Positions 8,637-17,602 of a stretch of 64,000 nucleotides of DNA are shown here, one piece after another. Source of the stretch: VAZQ01 sp963725065 (GTDB taxonomy: Bacteria; Pseudomonadota; Alphaproteobacteria; Rhizobiales; Xanthobacteraceae); the NCBI GenBank assembly GCA_963725065.1, contig CAVRXD010000052.1:62001-126000 (forward strand). The letters run 5' to 3'. How positions within the stretch are numbered: the first letter of the stretch is position 1; each line of letters starts with the position of its first letter. The translations under genes were made by a program, and so were the position numbers. The notes beneath the pieces were generated by a model. It worked only from the letters and a program-made list of their open reading frames with translations, was not told the origin of the DNA and did no database searches.

Positions 8637-9968
8637 CTATGCGCCGTTCAGGAAGCGCGTCGGGTCGAGCGGCGACGCTCCCTTGCGGATTTCAAAGTGC
8701 AGTTGCGGCGCGTTGACGTTGCCGGTCTGGCCGGAGCGCGCAATCACCTGTCCGCGTTTGACCTGGTCACCGCGCTTGACCAATAGTTCCTTGGCGTGAG
8801 CGTAAGCCGTGACGTAGCCGTTCGGATGGCGCACCAGGACGAGGTTGCCGTAGCCTTTGAGCTCGTTGCCTGCATACGCCACGACCCCGTCCTCGGCGGC
8901 TTTCACCGGTGTGTTCTCCGGCAGGGCGATGTTGATGCCATCGTTCTGCTGGCCGTTGGGCGTGGGTCCATAGCCCGCGATGACGCGTCCATTCGCCGGC
9001 CAACGGAACTTCGGCAGTGCGCCGGTGCCTTCCGCCAGCTTGACGGCATCCTTGTCCAGCGTGTCGGTCGGCGCGACGACAGCCGCGGTCTGCGTGGGCT
9101 CAGCGTCCTTCACCGCCGCGGAAGGTGCCGGCTTGGCTTGAACGCCCGCCGTGGGTGCAGTGGGCTTCGCGGCCGCTGCTTGTCCACCCGGTATCACGAG
9201 ACGGTCCCCGACATTGAGCGTGGTGGTCGACTGGATGTTGTTGGCCTTGGCGATCTCGTTGGCGGGCTTGTTGTACCGCCGCGCAATCTTGCTCAGCGTG
9301 TCACCGCTTGCGACCACATGGACGCCGGCATTGCTCGCCGGCATCGCGGCAGCCACCGGCGCAGGTGCGGACGCGGGCACGGGTGCGGGCGATGCCGGAC
9401 GGGTGGCGGGCGCTGCCGCGGTCGCTACCGGTGCGTTGGTGTAACGCGGAATCACGAGTCGCTGGCCGGGATAAATGATCGCCGGTGACGTGATGTTGTT
9501 CGACTGCATGATGACGGACGCCGGCACGCCGTAGCGCCGTGCAATGGCATCGACGGTCTCACCTGGCGCCACTGTGATCGCGGTGCCGCCATCCCAGCTC
9601 CAGTTGCCGTTCGGGGTAGGTTTGCGGACGACCGAGCGGGAGGCGTCAGGCGCCCCAGCCGCGTTTGCGCGGGCCTGGGTGGGCCCTAGCAAGGCCGCGC
9701 TCTTGCTGCCTGCCGGCGCGCCGGGGTTTCCTGTCCCCGACAGCTGAACTTGCGAGGGTTGCGGAGCCAGCGGCCGGCTCTCCACCCGGCTGACCGGCGC
9801 CCCCTGGGCAATCGAGCCGGTTGCCTCGGGAGTCATGGCCGACGAGAACGGGCTCTCGTTGAAACGGGACGCATCGCCGCTACACGCGGCAACGCCGATG
9901 GTCGTCAGCGCCAGCGCAGCGACTCGCGGCCAGCACCGCGCGCGCAACCTCTCGAGAACGCAGGACAT
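8637..9968 (-). CDS. NlpD-like lipoprotein, two LysM domains and degenerate M23 domain
   Basis: A 443-residue outer-membrane lipoprotein. The signal ends in a lipobox (IGVAAC, Cys29), two LysM peptidoglycan-binding domains follow at about 131-174 and 216-260 (separated by a Pro/Ala linker), and an M23 LytM domain fills about 323-438. The LytM zinc site is broken: the first His/Asp pair is replaced in QQNDGINIALPEN and the HxH motif reads PQLHFEIR. E. coli NlpD and EnvC are degenerate in the same places and work by activating amidases during cell separation; the same role is inferred here. I chose ATG at 9968, with a GGGTAGG ribosome site, over a GTG two codons upstream. Confidence 0.88.
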   Translation of the reverse strand: MSCVLERLRARCWPRVAALALTTIGVAACSGDASRFNESPFSSAMTPEATGSIAQGAPVSRVESRPLAPQPSQVQLSGTGNPGAPAGSKSAALLGPTQARANAAGAPDASRSVVRKPTPNGNWSWDGGTAITVAPGETVDAIARRYGVPASVIMQSNNITSPAIIYPGQRLVIPRYTNAPVATAAAPATRPASPAPVPASAPAPVAAAMPASNAGVHVVASGDTLSKIARRYNKPANEIAKANNIQSTTTLNVGDRLVIPGGQAAAAKPTAPTAGVQAKPAPSAAVKDAEPTQTAAVVAPTDTLDKDAVKLAEGTGALPKFRWPANGRVIAGYGPTPNGQQNDGINIALPENTPVKAAEDGVVAYAGNELKGYGNLVLVRHPNGYVTAYAHAKELLVKRGDQVKRGQVIARSGQTGNVNAPQLHFEIRKGASPLDPTRFLNGA

Positions 9969-10074
9969 CGCCACCTACCCGCACGCACAACAAGCGTTGA
10001 GCTAACACCCTGCGGGTAAATAAGGCTTTAAGCGTTGACGATGCCTCAACCTTGTCGATTCAAGAACAAAATCA

Positions 10075-10734
10075 TTACAATTCGCGCGCTTTTCCTGGCA
10101 AAAGCGGCACGAAGCGCACCCCGATCAGAGCCTCCTGTTTAATCCCCTGTTCACCCTTCGTGAGCTTAACCAGCTGCTGTGGTCCGCCATGCGGCCCGAG
10201 TGGCAAGATCATCACCCCGCCATCCACCAACTGGGCGACCAGTTCATCGGGGATGGTTTCGGCGGCCGCTGTGACGATGATGCGATCAAAGGGCGCGCCC
10301 TCGGAGACGCCGGCCAGACCATCCTCGGCCCGCACCTCGACATTGTCATAGCCCAGTGTCGCCAGCCGCTGGCGCGCGGTTTCCGCCAGGGTCCGATAGC
10401 GTTCGACGCTGATCACCTCGCGCGCGAGCCGCGAGAGGATGGCGGCCTGGTAGCCTGAACCAGTGCCCACTTCGAGCACACGACAGCCAGGAAGCACGCC
10501 GAGCTGCTCGGTCATGAAAGCAACCACATAGGGCTGGCTGATGGTCTGGCCACAGGCAATCGGGAGCGCCTGATCCGCGTAGGCATTGTCGATGAAAGCA
10601 TTCTCGACGAAATGCTCGCGCGGCACCTCGTCCATGGCCCGCAGCACTGCCGGATCGCTGATGCCGCGCCGACGCAAGCCGAGCAGGAACTGCATACGGC
10701 CGACATTGTCGTCGCCAGGCGGTTGCTTGGGCAC
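10075..10734 (-). CDS. pcm: Protein-L-isoaspartate O-methyltransferase
   Basis: A 219-residue SAM-dependent methyltransferase that repairs isoaspartyl damage in proteins. Motif I VLEVGTGSGYQAA and the preceding substrate-binding stretch ACGQTISQPYVVAFM are characteristic, as is the N-terminal GISDPAVLRAMDEVPREHFV. The longest frame starts with GTG; ATG at 10695 (MQFLLGLRRR) is a shorter alternative that would leave the domain complete. Pcm and SurE are usually adjacent stress-survival genes; here they are separated by about 850 bases that include a response-regulator gene on the opposite strand. Confidence 0.93.
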   Translation of the reverse strand: MPKQPPGDDNVGRMQFLLGLRRRGISDPAVLRAMDEVPREHFVENAFIDNAYADQALPIACGQTISQPYVVAFMTEQLGVLPGCRVLEVGTGSGYQAAILSRLAREVISVERYRTLAETARQRLATLGYDNVEVRAEDGLAGVSEGAPFDRIIVTAAAETIPDELVAQLVDGGVMILPLGPHGGPQQLVKLTKGEQGIKQEALIGVRFVPLLPGKAREL

Positions 10735-11147
10735 GCCGAGTCTCCCCCCAGACCTTACCCCAAAACCGAGATTCGGCCAGAGTGCGAGCCAGAGGCAGTG
10801 TCGGTCTCGGCGTCACGATGCGGAACCAACGCCACCCCAGCGGGTTAGGCATCCGGGGCATGATGCCTTGAATCGAATTTGCGCAGAACCTGGGCGGCCT
10901 CTTGTCGACGAGTCCCATCGGTCTTTATGAGGAGTGCCTCAACTTCGCCTTGACGGCCTGCTGGCGTGGTTCCGGCGGCAGGCCTAGACTGCCCTTGACC
11001 GAACCATTGTTTCCGCGCCAACGGAATCCCTCGAACAGGCGAGTGGCTTTCAGCGGTGATATGCCGCGTGCGCAACGTCCCACGCGTCGGTTGCGCAGCA
11101 GGGCGTGATCCGTACTTTCGACCGGCGTATCCATTGGAGGGTACAGA
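10735..11147. other. Non-coding spacer between pcm and the response regulator
   Basis: About 410 bases upstream of both pcm and the divergent response-regulator gene. Short open frames here show no family resemblance and no convincing ribosome site. It must hold both promoters. I see no repeat, tRNA or transposase remnant. A clear GGAGGG ribosome site sits at its right end, just before the response-regulator ATG. Confidence 0.5.
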
Positions 11148-11540
11148 ATGACGTCTGCCACGCAATTGCAGTCCGCGACTCCGACCAAGCGGATCCTCGT
11201 CGTCGAAGACGAGCTGATGATCCGAATGCTGCTCGAGGACATGCTGGGCGAACTTGGCTACACCGTCGCCGCCGAGGCCGCACGCATCGAGGAGGCGCTG
11301 GAGGCGGCGAAAAATGCCGATTTCGACATCGCGATCCTCGACGTCAATCTCAACGGTCAGCCGATTTCTCCCGTAGCGGATGCCCTCGTCGCCCGTGGCA
11401 TGCCTTTCGTCTTTGCCACCGGCTATGGCGAACGCGGCCTTCCCGAACCGTACCGCGACCGCCCGACCCTCAAGAAGCCGTTCCAGATGGACGGACTCAA
11501 ACAAATGCTGCAGACCGCTCTGGACCGCGGGAAGAATTAG
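11148..11540 (+). CDS. Single-domain response regulator (CheY-like)
   Basis: A 130-residue protein made only of a receiver domain. Present are the acidic pair in ILVVEDELM, the phosphoacceptor Asp in AILDVNLNG, the Thr in FATGYG and the Lys in LKKPF. The GYGERGLP and KKPFQ context resembles receivers of the alphaproteobacterial FixJ/PhyR-neighbour type. No output domain and no kinase gene are nearby, so it probably serves as a phosphorelay shuttle or as a partner of an unlinked hybrid kinase. A strong GGAGGG ribosome site precedes the ATG. It stands alone on the plus strand between pcm and surE, a place where related genomes usually have no gene. Confidence 0.9.
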   Translation: MTSATQLQSATPTKRILVVEDELMIRMLLEDMLGELGYTVAAEAARIEEALEAAKNADFDIAILDVNLNGQPISPVADALVARGMPFVFATGYGERGLPEPYRDRPTLKKPFQMDGLKQMLQTALDRGKN

Positions 11541-11580
11541 CAGCGCCGCTAAGTGGTCGATGGCGTTGCACCGACGCAGC

Positions 11581-12345
11581 TCAATCGAACAATTCAGCGA
11601 GCTTGGTCATGAACGGCTCGTCGGTCATGTCCAGTCGCAGCGGCGTGACGGCGATCCGATTCGCAGCCAGCGCGAAAATATCGCTGCCGTCCGCCGGCTG
11701 TTGTCCGCGCACACGCACATAGGCGATCCAGTAGTAGGCATTGCCGCGACCGTCCTGCCGCGCCTCGATCTGCAACCGGTCCTGGCGGTTGCGACCCTGG
11801 TTCGTCACCGCGATGCCCTTGACCTCTCCGGGCGCGCAGTCGGGAAAATTGATGTTAATGAGCACGTCGCGCGGTATCCCGGCTGCCAGCACGCGCCGGA
11901 TGATATCCGGTGCGAACCGGATCGCCGTCTCCCAGTGGGGTGGCTGGCTGCTGCGGGACTTATAGGCCTGCGAGAGCGCAACCGAGGGAATGCCGAGAAT
12001 GGTCCCCTCGACCGCACCGGCGACGGTGCCTGAATAGATCACGTCCTCGCCGGCATTGCGGCCGCGGTTGACGCCGGAAAGAACCAGATTGGGAGGACGG
12101 TCTTTGATGACGTGCCGCGAGCCCATGATCACGCAGTCAGTGGGCGTGCCTTTGACCGCAAAGCGGCGCTCGCCGACTTCGCGCAGCCGCAATGGATCGT
12201 TGAGCGAAAGCGAATGCGAGACGCCGGACTGATCGAATTCCGGCGCGATCACCCAGACGTCCTCCGACAGCGCACGGCCGATCTCGGCACAGACGTCGAG
12301 CCCCTCCGAGTGGATACCGTCGTCGTTGGTCACGAGGATGCGCAT
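11581..12345 (-). CDS. surE: 5'/3'-nucleotidase SurE
   Basis: A 254-residue metal-dependent nucleotidase/exopolyphosphatase. The N-terminal MRILVTNDDGIHSEGL carries the metal-binding Asp pair, followed by NVNRGRNAG-like SGVNRGRNAGEDVIYSGTV, both diagnostic. It dephosphorylates nucleoside monophosphates and contributes to stationary-phase survival. ATG start. It lies about 70 bases downstream of serS on the same strand, and the pair is conserved across the order. Confidence 0.95.
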   Translation of the reverse strand: MRILVTNDDGIHSEGLDVCAEIGRALSEDVWVIAPEFDQSGVSHSLSLNDPLRLREVGERRFAVKGTPTDCVIMGSRHVIKDRPPNLVLSGVNRGRNAGEDVIYSGTVAGAVEGTILGIPSVALSQAYKSRSSQPPHWETAIRFAPDIIRRVLAAGIPRDVLININFPDCAPGEVKGIAVTNQGRNRQDRLQIEARQDGRGNAYYWIAYVRVRGQQPADGSDIFALAANRIAVTPLRLDMTDEPFMTKLAELFD

Positions 12346-12414
12346 TTCAGACGACGGATGAAAGAATATGAAAAACCGAAAGGGACCGGACTGCGCTTGG
12401 CCGCTCGTGCGTTT

Positions 12415-13905
12415 TCATTGGGCCCCCGATCGTGCGCGCGGCTCGATTGTCTTCACGCCGCCCATATAGGGCTGCAGCACGTCCGGCACCGCGATCGAAC
12501 CGCCCTGCTGTTGATAGGCCTCCATGACGGCGATGAGCGCGCGGCCGACGGCGACGCCCGAACCGTTGAGCGTGTGCACATGCCGCGCCTGGCGATCATC
12601 CTTGGCGCGGTAACGCGCATTCATGCGCCGCGCCTGGAACGCGCCGCATTGCGAGCAGGACGAAATTTCCCGGTACATGTTTTGCCCGGGCAGCCATACC
12701 TCGATGTCGTAGGTTTTCTGCGCGGCAAAGCCCATGTCGCCGGTGCACAGGGTCACCACGCGGTAGTGCAGGTCAAGCCGGCGCAGCACTTCTTCGGCGC
12801 AGGCAAGCATGCGCTCGTGTTCGTCCTTGCTCTGCTCAGGCGTTGTGATGGAAACGAGCTCAACCTTGGTGAACTGATGCTGGCGGATCATGCCGCGGGT
12901 GTCTTTGCCCGCGGCCCCCGCCTCGGCGCGAAAGCACGGCGTGCAGGCGGTGAACCGCATGGGCAGCACGGCTTCGTCGAGGATGGATTCGCGAACCAGA
13001 TTGGTGAGCGGGACTTCGGCGGTGGGAATGAGCCAAAGCCTGAGTTGTTCCTCCAACTCACTGTTGAATCGCATCCGCCATTCGGGCTTCTGGTGCGCGA
13101 AGATTTCTTCCAGCTTCTCCATCGCGTCGGCGGGAGCCGCGCCCTTCGCCACTAACGCCCTCGCCTCCGCCATGGCATTCTTGGCTCCCCATTCCATTAT
13201 ATTGTCGAACAGCTCGTCCGCCTGTTGTGAACCTCTTGACGTCGCGAATTGATCATCTTTGAACTTGGGCAATTGCGCCGTCCCGAACATCGTGTCGTCG
13301 CGTACCAATAGCGGCGGATTGACCTCGGTATAGCCGTGCTCCCCCGTATGTAGATCGAGCATGAATTGTCCAAGCGCTCGTTCGAGCCGTGCGAGGCCGC
13401 TCTTGAGCACAACAAAGCGCGCGCCCGAAAGCTTCGCGGCGGTTTCGAAGTCCATCTGGCCGAGCGCCTCGCCGAGTTCGAAATGCTGCTGCGGCGCGAA
13501 TCCATAATTGCGCTTCGCCCCGAAATGATGGTGCTCGACATTGGCGCTCTCGTCCTTGCCGTCAGGCACCTCATCGAGCGGCAGATTGGGAATCTGCGCA
13601 AGCGCCTCGTCGAGCTGCGTAGAAAGCTGCTTTTCCTCCGCTTCGAGCGCGGGAATCTCAGTCTTGAGGCGCGCGACCTCGGCCATGAGCGCCTGGGCGG
13701 CGGCTTCCTCGTTGCTCTTCTTCGCCGCGCCGATCTCCTTCGACGCCGCGTTGCGCCGTGCCTGGGCCGCCTCGGCCTTCTGAATCGCCGCGCGCCGGCG
13801 CTCGTCGAGTGCGATCAGCTTTCGCGATTCCGGCGGCAAGCCGCGCCGCGCCAATCCGCGGTCGAATTCCTCCTCGTGCTCGCGGATCCATTTGATGTCG
13901 TGCAT
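12415..13905 (-). CDS. serS: Seryl-tRNA synthetase with an internal insertion
   Basis: A 496-residue class II synthetase: an N-terminal coiled-coil tRNA-binding arm (about 30-100), motif 2 FRAEAGAAGKDTRGMIRQHQF (FRAEAG ... RQHQF, 325-345) and motif 3 NGSGVAVGRALIAVMEAYQ (447-465). Typical bacterial SerRS is about 420-430 residues; the extra length sits between LPKFKDDQF (212-220) and WLIPTAEVPLTN (291-302), an insert of about 65-70 residues that is helical and charged. All catalytic motifs are intact, so it should be the working cellular enzyme that charges tRNA-Ser and tRNA-Sec. ATG start. Confidence 0.95.
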   Translation of the reverse strand: MHDIKWIREHEEEFDRGLARRGLPPESRKLIALDERRRAAIQKAEAAQARRNAASKEIGAAKKSNEEAAAQALMAEVARLKTEIPALEAEEKQLSTQLDEALAQIPNLPLDEVPDGKDESANVEHHHFGAKRNYGFAPQQHFELGEALGQMDFETAAKLSGARFVVLKSGLARLERALGQFMLDLHTGEHGYTEVNPPLLVRDDTMFGTAQLPKFKDDQFATSRGSQQADELFDNIMEWGAKNAMAEARALVAKGAAPADAMEKLEEIFAHQKPEWRMRFNSELEEQLRLWLIPTAEVPLTNLVRESILDEAVLPMRFTACTPCFRAEAGAAGKDTRGMIRQHQFTKVELVSITTPEQSKDEHERMLACAEEVLRRLDLHYRVVTLCTGDMGFAAQKTYDIEVWLPGQNMYREISSCSQCGAFQARRMNARYRAKDDRQARHVHTLNGSGVAVGRALIAVMEAYQQQGGSIAVPDVLQPYMGGVKTIEPRARSGAQ

Positions 13906-14066
13906 GGCCGAAGTCTTTCCGCGTCATGCCCCGCCGGGCGGGGCACCCGATCCATTGCGAGCACCGGTTGTTTAGGAAAAGTCGTGCCCGATGCCAAGGC
14001 CGGTGAATACCGGATCGCCCGCCTGCGCGAGCGATGACGCCGCGTATGGTGACCGCATGACGTGCA

Positions 14067-14873
14067 TTATTCGGCCGGCTTGGCGGCGGCGCTGGCGGCG
14101 TCCTTGGCCTTGTCCGCAGCCGCCTTCTTCTCGACGAAGCGCACCGACCAGATCGAGCCCTCGTAGAGCAACATCAGCGGCAGGGCGAGCGACAGCTGAC
14201 TGAGCACGTCGGGCGGCGTGAGCACCGCCGCGATCACAAAAGCACCGACGATGAAATAACGCCGCTTGACCTTGAGCTGCTCGGACGTGACGATACCGAC
14301 GCGGCCCAGGAGCGTGAGGATCACCGGCAGCTGAAACGCGATGCCGAACGCAAAGATCAGCCCCATCATCAGCGAGAGATATTCGCCGACTTTCGGCAAC
14401 AGCGCGATCTCCGCGGTCGCCTCTCCGGGACTTTGCTGCATCCCGAGCGAGAAGCGCACCAGCATCGGCATCACAAGGAAATAGACCACGGATGCGCCGA
14501 GCGCGAAGAAGACGGGGGTCGCAATGAGATAAGGCAGAAATGCCTGTCGCTCGTTGCGATAAAGGCCGGGCGCCACGAACATGTAGATTTGCGTCGCCAC
14601 CACCGGGAACGACAGGAACGCCGCGCCGAACATCGCAAGCTTAAGCTGAGTGATGAAATATTCGAGCAGCGCGGTGTAGATGAACTTGGAATTCTCAGGG
14701 CCCGCTACTAGTACGAACGGCCACACCAGCACGTTGTAGATCTGCTTGGCGAAGAAAAAGCAGCACACGAACATGACGGCGAAGGCCGCGAGCGCCTTGA
14801 TGAGCCGCGAGCGCAGCTCGATCAGGTGATCCATCAACGGGGCCTTGGTTGCCTCGATGTCCTCGTGCGTCAT
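14067..14873 (-). CDS. tatC: Sec-independent protein translocase TatC
   Basis: A 268-residue inner-membrane protein with six predicted helices. The N-terminal signature MDHLIELRSRLIKAL and the conserved FVAPGLYRNERQ segment define TatC, the receptor that recognises twin-arginine signal peptides together with TatB. The C-terminus is Ala/Lys rich (DKAKDAASAAAKPAE). Its ATG overlaps the tatB stop by four bases (ATGA), so translation is coupled. Confidence 0.96.
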   Translation of the reverse strand: MTHEDIEATKAPLMDHLIELRSRLIKALAAFAVMFVCCFFFAKQIYNVLVWPFVLVAGPENSKFIYTALLEYFITQLKLAMFGAAFLSFPVVATQIYMFVAPGLYRNERQAFLPYLIATPVFFALGASVVYFLVMPMLVRFSLGMQQSPGEATAEIALLPKVGEYLSLMMGLIFAFGIAFQLPVILTLLGRVGIVTSEQLKVKRRYFIVGAFVIAAVLTPPDVLSQLSLALPLMLLYEGSIWSVRFVEKKAAADKAKDAASAAAKPAE

Positions 14874-15373
14874 GCGGGTTTGCCATCGTGCTTGGCGGCG
14901 TCCGTCCCGGCGGCTTCCGGCTCAGGCAACGGGGCGATCTGCGCTTCGGTGCCCGGCGCGACTGCCGGCGTGGTCTCGACCGCAGCTGGACCAGACAGGG
15001 CGCCCGATTCCGACATTGGCCCCGGCTCCGACGCAGCAGGTGTGCCCGGCGCGTCGGGCTGCGGTTTGTCTGTGATCGCACTCTCGATCTGCTGCTGAGT
15101 GCTCTCGAACTCCTTGCGAACCTCGCTGACGGGGTCAAAATTGGCGTAGCTCTGCGCCTGCGAGGTCATGTCGTCGACCTGCTTCTTCAGGTCGGCCAGC
15201 TCGGCTTCCCGCATGGCTTCCTGAAACTGGCCCTGGAACTCCGATGCCATGCGCCGGAGCTTGCCCATCCATTGGCCGAGTGTCCGAAGCGTCCCGGGCA
15301 ATTCCTTGGGCCCGATCACGATCAGCGCGACGACGCCGATAAGAAGGAGTTCGCCCCAGCCGATGTCGAACAT
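14870..15373 (-). CDS. tatB: Sec-independent protein translocase TatB
   Basis: A 167-residue protein: one N-terminal membrane helix (IGWGELLLIGVVALIVIGP), an amphipathic helix (KELPGTLRTLGQWMGKLRRM) and a long acidic, Pro/Ala-rich tail. The GPKELP motif after the helix is diagnostic. It partners TatC in signal-peptide recognition. It is preceded 82 bases upstream by tatA and overlaps tatC. ATG start. Confidence 0.94.
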   Translation of the reverse strand: MFDIGWGELLLIGVVALIVIGPKELPGTLRTLGQWMGKLRRMASEFQGQFQEAMREAELADLKKQVDDMTSQAQSYANFDPVSEVRKEFESTQQQIESAITDKPQPDAPGTPAASEPGPMSESGALSGPAAVETTPAVAPGTEAQIAPLPEPEAAGTDAAKHDGKPA

Positions 15374-15455
15374 TGCGCTATCAACTCCAAGGGGCGCAGA
15401 CCATCAGGCCGGCGCCCCCCATCCATCGAGCCGGTGCGCCGCGGCCCTGCCCGCG

Positions 15456-15734
15456 TCAACCTGTCTTGCGGGTTTCTGACGGGGCCCCTGCCGTAGCTGG
15501 TGTCCCGCTTCCCATCGCGGCCCCGACGGTTGGCGGCGGCTGGTGGTCGATGGTCTTCACCGGATCGACCTTGGGCTCGTCTTCGGCTTTTTCATCCTCC
15601 GACAAGCCCTTCTTGAACGACTTGATGCCCTTGGCGAAGTCGCCCATCAGCTCGGAGATCTTGCCCCGGCCGCCAAACAGCAACAGGCCGACGGCCAGCA
15701 CGATGATCCAGTGCCAAATACTCATGGAACCCAT
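15456..15734 (-). CDS. tatA: Sec-independent protein translocase TatA
   Basis: A 92-residue pore-forming Tat subunit. SIWHWIIVLAVGLLLFGG is the membrane helix, FGGRGKISELMGDFAKGIKSFKKG the hinge and amphipathic helix (read as FGGRGK then GDFAKGIKSFKKG), and a flexible tail follows. I kept the ATG giving MGSMSIWHW because most rhizobial TatA proteins begin MGS; the second ATG, three codons later, is possible. First gene of tatABC. Confidence 0.94.
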   Translation of the reverse strand: MGSMSIWHWIIVLAVGLLLFGGRGKISELMGDFAKGIKSFKKGLSEDEKAEDEPKVDPVKTIDHQPPPTVGAAMGSGTPATAGAPSETRKTG

Positions 15735-16040
15735 CGGTTATCCTCCGCTGAGACGAACGAACAGCCCGTCCATCTCGAATTCGCTCCGAGTTAGAGCGTG
15801 GACTCTTCTCCTGCCGGACGCCAACGGCACTACGACGATCCGTCATCGTCCAGCGCCTGCCCTGGAGCTTCTGGCGGTTTTCCGCAGCGAGCAACGCTCG
15901 CCCAGTGGGCTGAACCTAGGCGTCAGGCGCGGCAAAAACAAGGACTGCGCCTGCTCCGCAGGCCGCAGGGGAACGCCGCGTTCACCGGCTAAGCGGTTGG
16001 GCGACGGCGGCCTTTGGCCGCAATTAGCCCAACTCGGAAC
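15735..16040. other. Spacer between scpB and tatA
   Basis: About 306 bases between the scpB stop and the tatA start, on the same strand. It probably contains the tat promoter. No convincing open frame, repeat or terminator hairpin with a T-run is visible. Confidence 0.4.
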
Positions 16041-16745
16041 TCAATCGTCGTCGGTGCGCTCGGGCGGTGGCGCAAGGCCGAGATCAAGGTCGCCGGGTTC
16101 CAGCGGATCCTCGTCCTCGCGCAAAGCCGGGTCGTCCGACGGCACCGGGACAGAGAAGCCGGGCGGCAGCCGACCATCCAGCATGCCTGCCCCCTTGAGC
16201 TCCTCGAGCCCCGGCAGATCGCCGACCGCGTCCAGCCCGAAATGCGACAGGAACGCCTCACTCGTGCCGTAGGTCAACGGTCGGCCAGGGGATTTGCGCC
16301 GCCCACGCGGGCGGATCCAGCCCGTCTCGAGCAGCACATCGACCGAGCCCTTGGACGTGCTTACGCCGCGAAGTTCCTCGATCTCCGCCCGCGTGACCGG
16401 CTGATGATAGGCGATGATGGCAAGCGTCTCGATCGCCGCGCGCGAGAGCTTGCGCGTCTCGACCGTTTCCTTGCTCAACAGCCAGGACAGATCGTTCGCG
16501 GTGCGGAAGGTCCATTTGCCGCCGATCCGCAGCAGGTTGACGCCCCGGGTGGCGTACTCCTCCTGCAGCCGCACGAGGGCCTCGCGGACATTCGTGCCCT
16601 GTGGCAGGCGCACTGCCAGCGACTTCTCATCGAGCGGCTCGGCCGAAGCAAACAACATGGCCTCAAGCAGCCGAAGCTCTTCTGCTCGCGGCTGCACCGC
16701 ATTGTCCGGCTCATCATCCGGCATCACCACTTGCAATCTCGGCAT
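16041..16745 (-). CDS. scpB: Segregation and condensation protein ScpB
   Basis: A 234-residue winged-helix protein. LRLLEAMLFASAEPLDEKSL near residue 25 and LAIIAYHQPVTRAEIEELRG near 108 are the two wHTH cores of ScpB. It dimerises and joins ScpA and SMC to form the condensin that organises newly replicated origins. The C-terminus is extended and acidic. ATG start, 14 bases downstream of scpA. Confidence 0.94.
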   Translation of the reverse strand: MPRLQVVMPDDEPDNAVQPRAEELRLLEAMLFASAEPLDEKSLAVRLPQGTNVREALVRLQEEYATRGVNLLRIGGKWTFRTANDLSWLLSKETVETRKLSRAAIETLAIIAYHQPVTRAEIEELRGVSTSKGSVDVLLETGWIRPRGRRKSPGRPLTYGTSEAFLSHFGLDAVGDLPGLEELKGAGMLDGRLPPGFSVPVPSDDPALREDEDPLEPGDLDLGLAPPPERTDDD

Positions 16746-16759
16746 TGCTACGGCCTCCT

Positions 16760-17602
16760 CTATTCCTTGCCGCCGGTCGGCGCCGCCACGTCGCTCGGAT
16801 CGGCTACTCCACTTCCAGCCGGTTGACGCTTACGCACATAGAGGGGCGAAAATGCCGCCTGCTGGTGCACCTCCATCACGCCTTCACGCACCAGTTCGAG
16901 CGTGGAGGCGAAGCTCGACGCGAACACCGTCGGTGCAAGCGATGGCTCTACCACGAACGAGATCAGATATTCATCGAGCCGCGCCCAGTCGGACGACTTG
17001 CCGATCAGCCGCTCGAGCGCCACGCGCGCCTCGGCCAAGGACCAGACGGTGCGCTTGACCAAGCGCACATTCCCGAGAACCGTCTTCTGCCGTTGTTGCG
17101 CGTACGCCGAGAGCAGATCGTAGAGTGTCGCAGTCCATTCCGGACGTTTGATATGAGCGATGGGCTCGGGCTGGCCGCGCTGAAACACGTCCCGATCGAG
17201 CTGCGCGCGGCCGAACAGGCGCTCGGCGGCGGCCCGGATCGCCTCGAGGCGCTTGAGCCGCATGGCGAGCGCGATCGCCATATCTTCCGCACTCTGACCT
17301 GCAGGCGCATTCGCATCGGGCAGGAGCAGGCGCGACTTCAGGTAGGCGAGCCAAGCCGCCATCACGAGATAGTCGGCGGCCAGTTCGAGCCGAAGCTTGC
17401 GCGCCGCCTCGATGAAGGTGAGGTACTGGTCCGCGAGCGCAAGGATCGAGATCCTGGCGAGATCGACCTTCTGCTGGCGGGCAAGTGCCAGGAGGAGGTC
17501 GAGCGGCCCCTCGAACCCTTCGACGTCTACCACCAAGGCGGGCTCGCCCGTCTCCCGTTCGGCAGTCACGTCGGCTTCGAACTTGATCTCGTCGGGGGTC
17601 AT
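16760..17602 (-). CDS. scpA: Segregation and condensation protein ScpA
   Basis: A 280-residue kleisin. The diagnostic EGFEGPLDLLLALARQQKVDL lies near the start (read as EGFEGPLDLLL then ARQQKVDL), followed by LRLELAADYLVMAAWLAYLKS (ADYLVMAAWLAYLKS). It bridges SMC heads and binds ScpB. I chose the ATG at MTPDEIKFEAD, which overlaps the nagZ stop by four bases; the longer open frame reads back through nagZ and has no similarity there. Confidence 0.94.
   Translation of the reverse strand: MTPDEIKFEADVTAERETGEPALVVDVEGFEGPLDLLLALARQQKVDLARISILALADQYLTFIEAARKLRLELAADYLVMAAWLAYLKSRLLLPDANAPAGQSAEDMAIALAMRLKRLEAIRAAAERLFGRAQLDRDVFQRGQPEPIAHIKRPEWTATLYDLLSAYAQQRQKTVLGNVRLVKRTVWSLAEARVALERLIGKSSDWARLDEYLISFVVEPSLAPTVFASSFASTLELVREGVMEVHQQAAFSPLYVRKRQPAGSGVADPSDVAAPTGGKE

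Noticed and set aside
10845..11504. 219-codon minus-strand frame opposite the response regulator
   Set aside because: The receiver domain on the plus strand has all catalytic residues and a ribosome site. The opposite frame has neither similarity nor a ribosome site.
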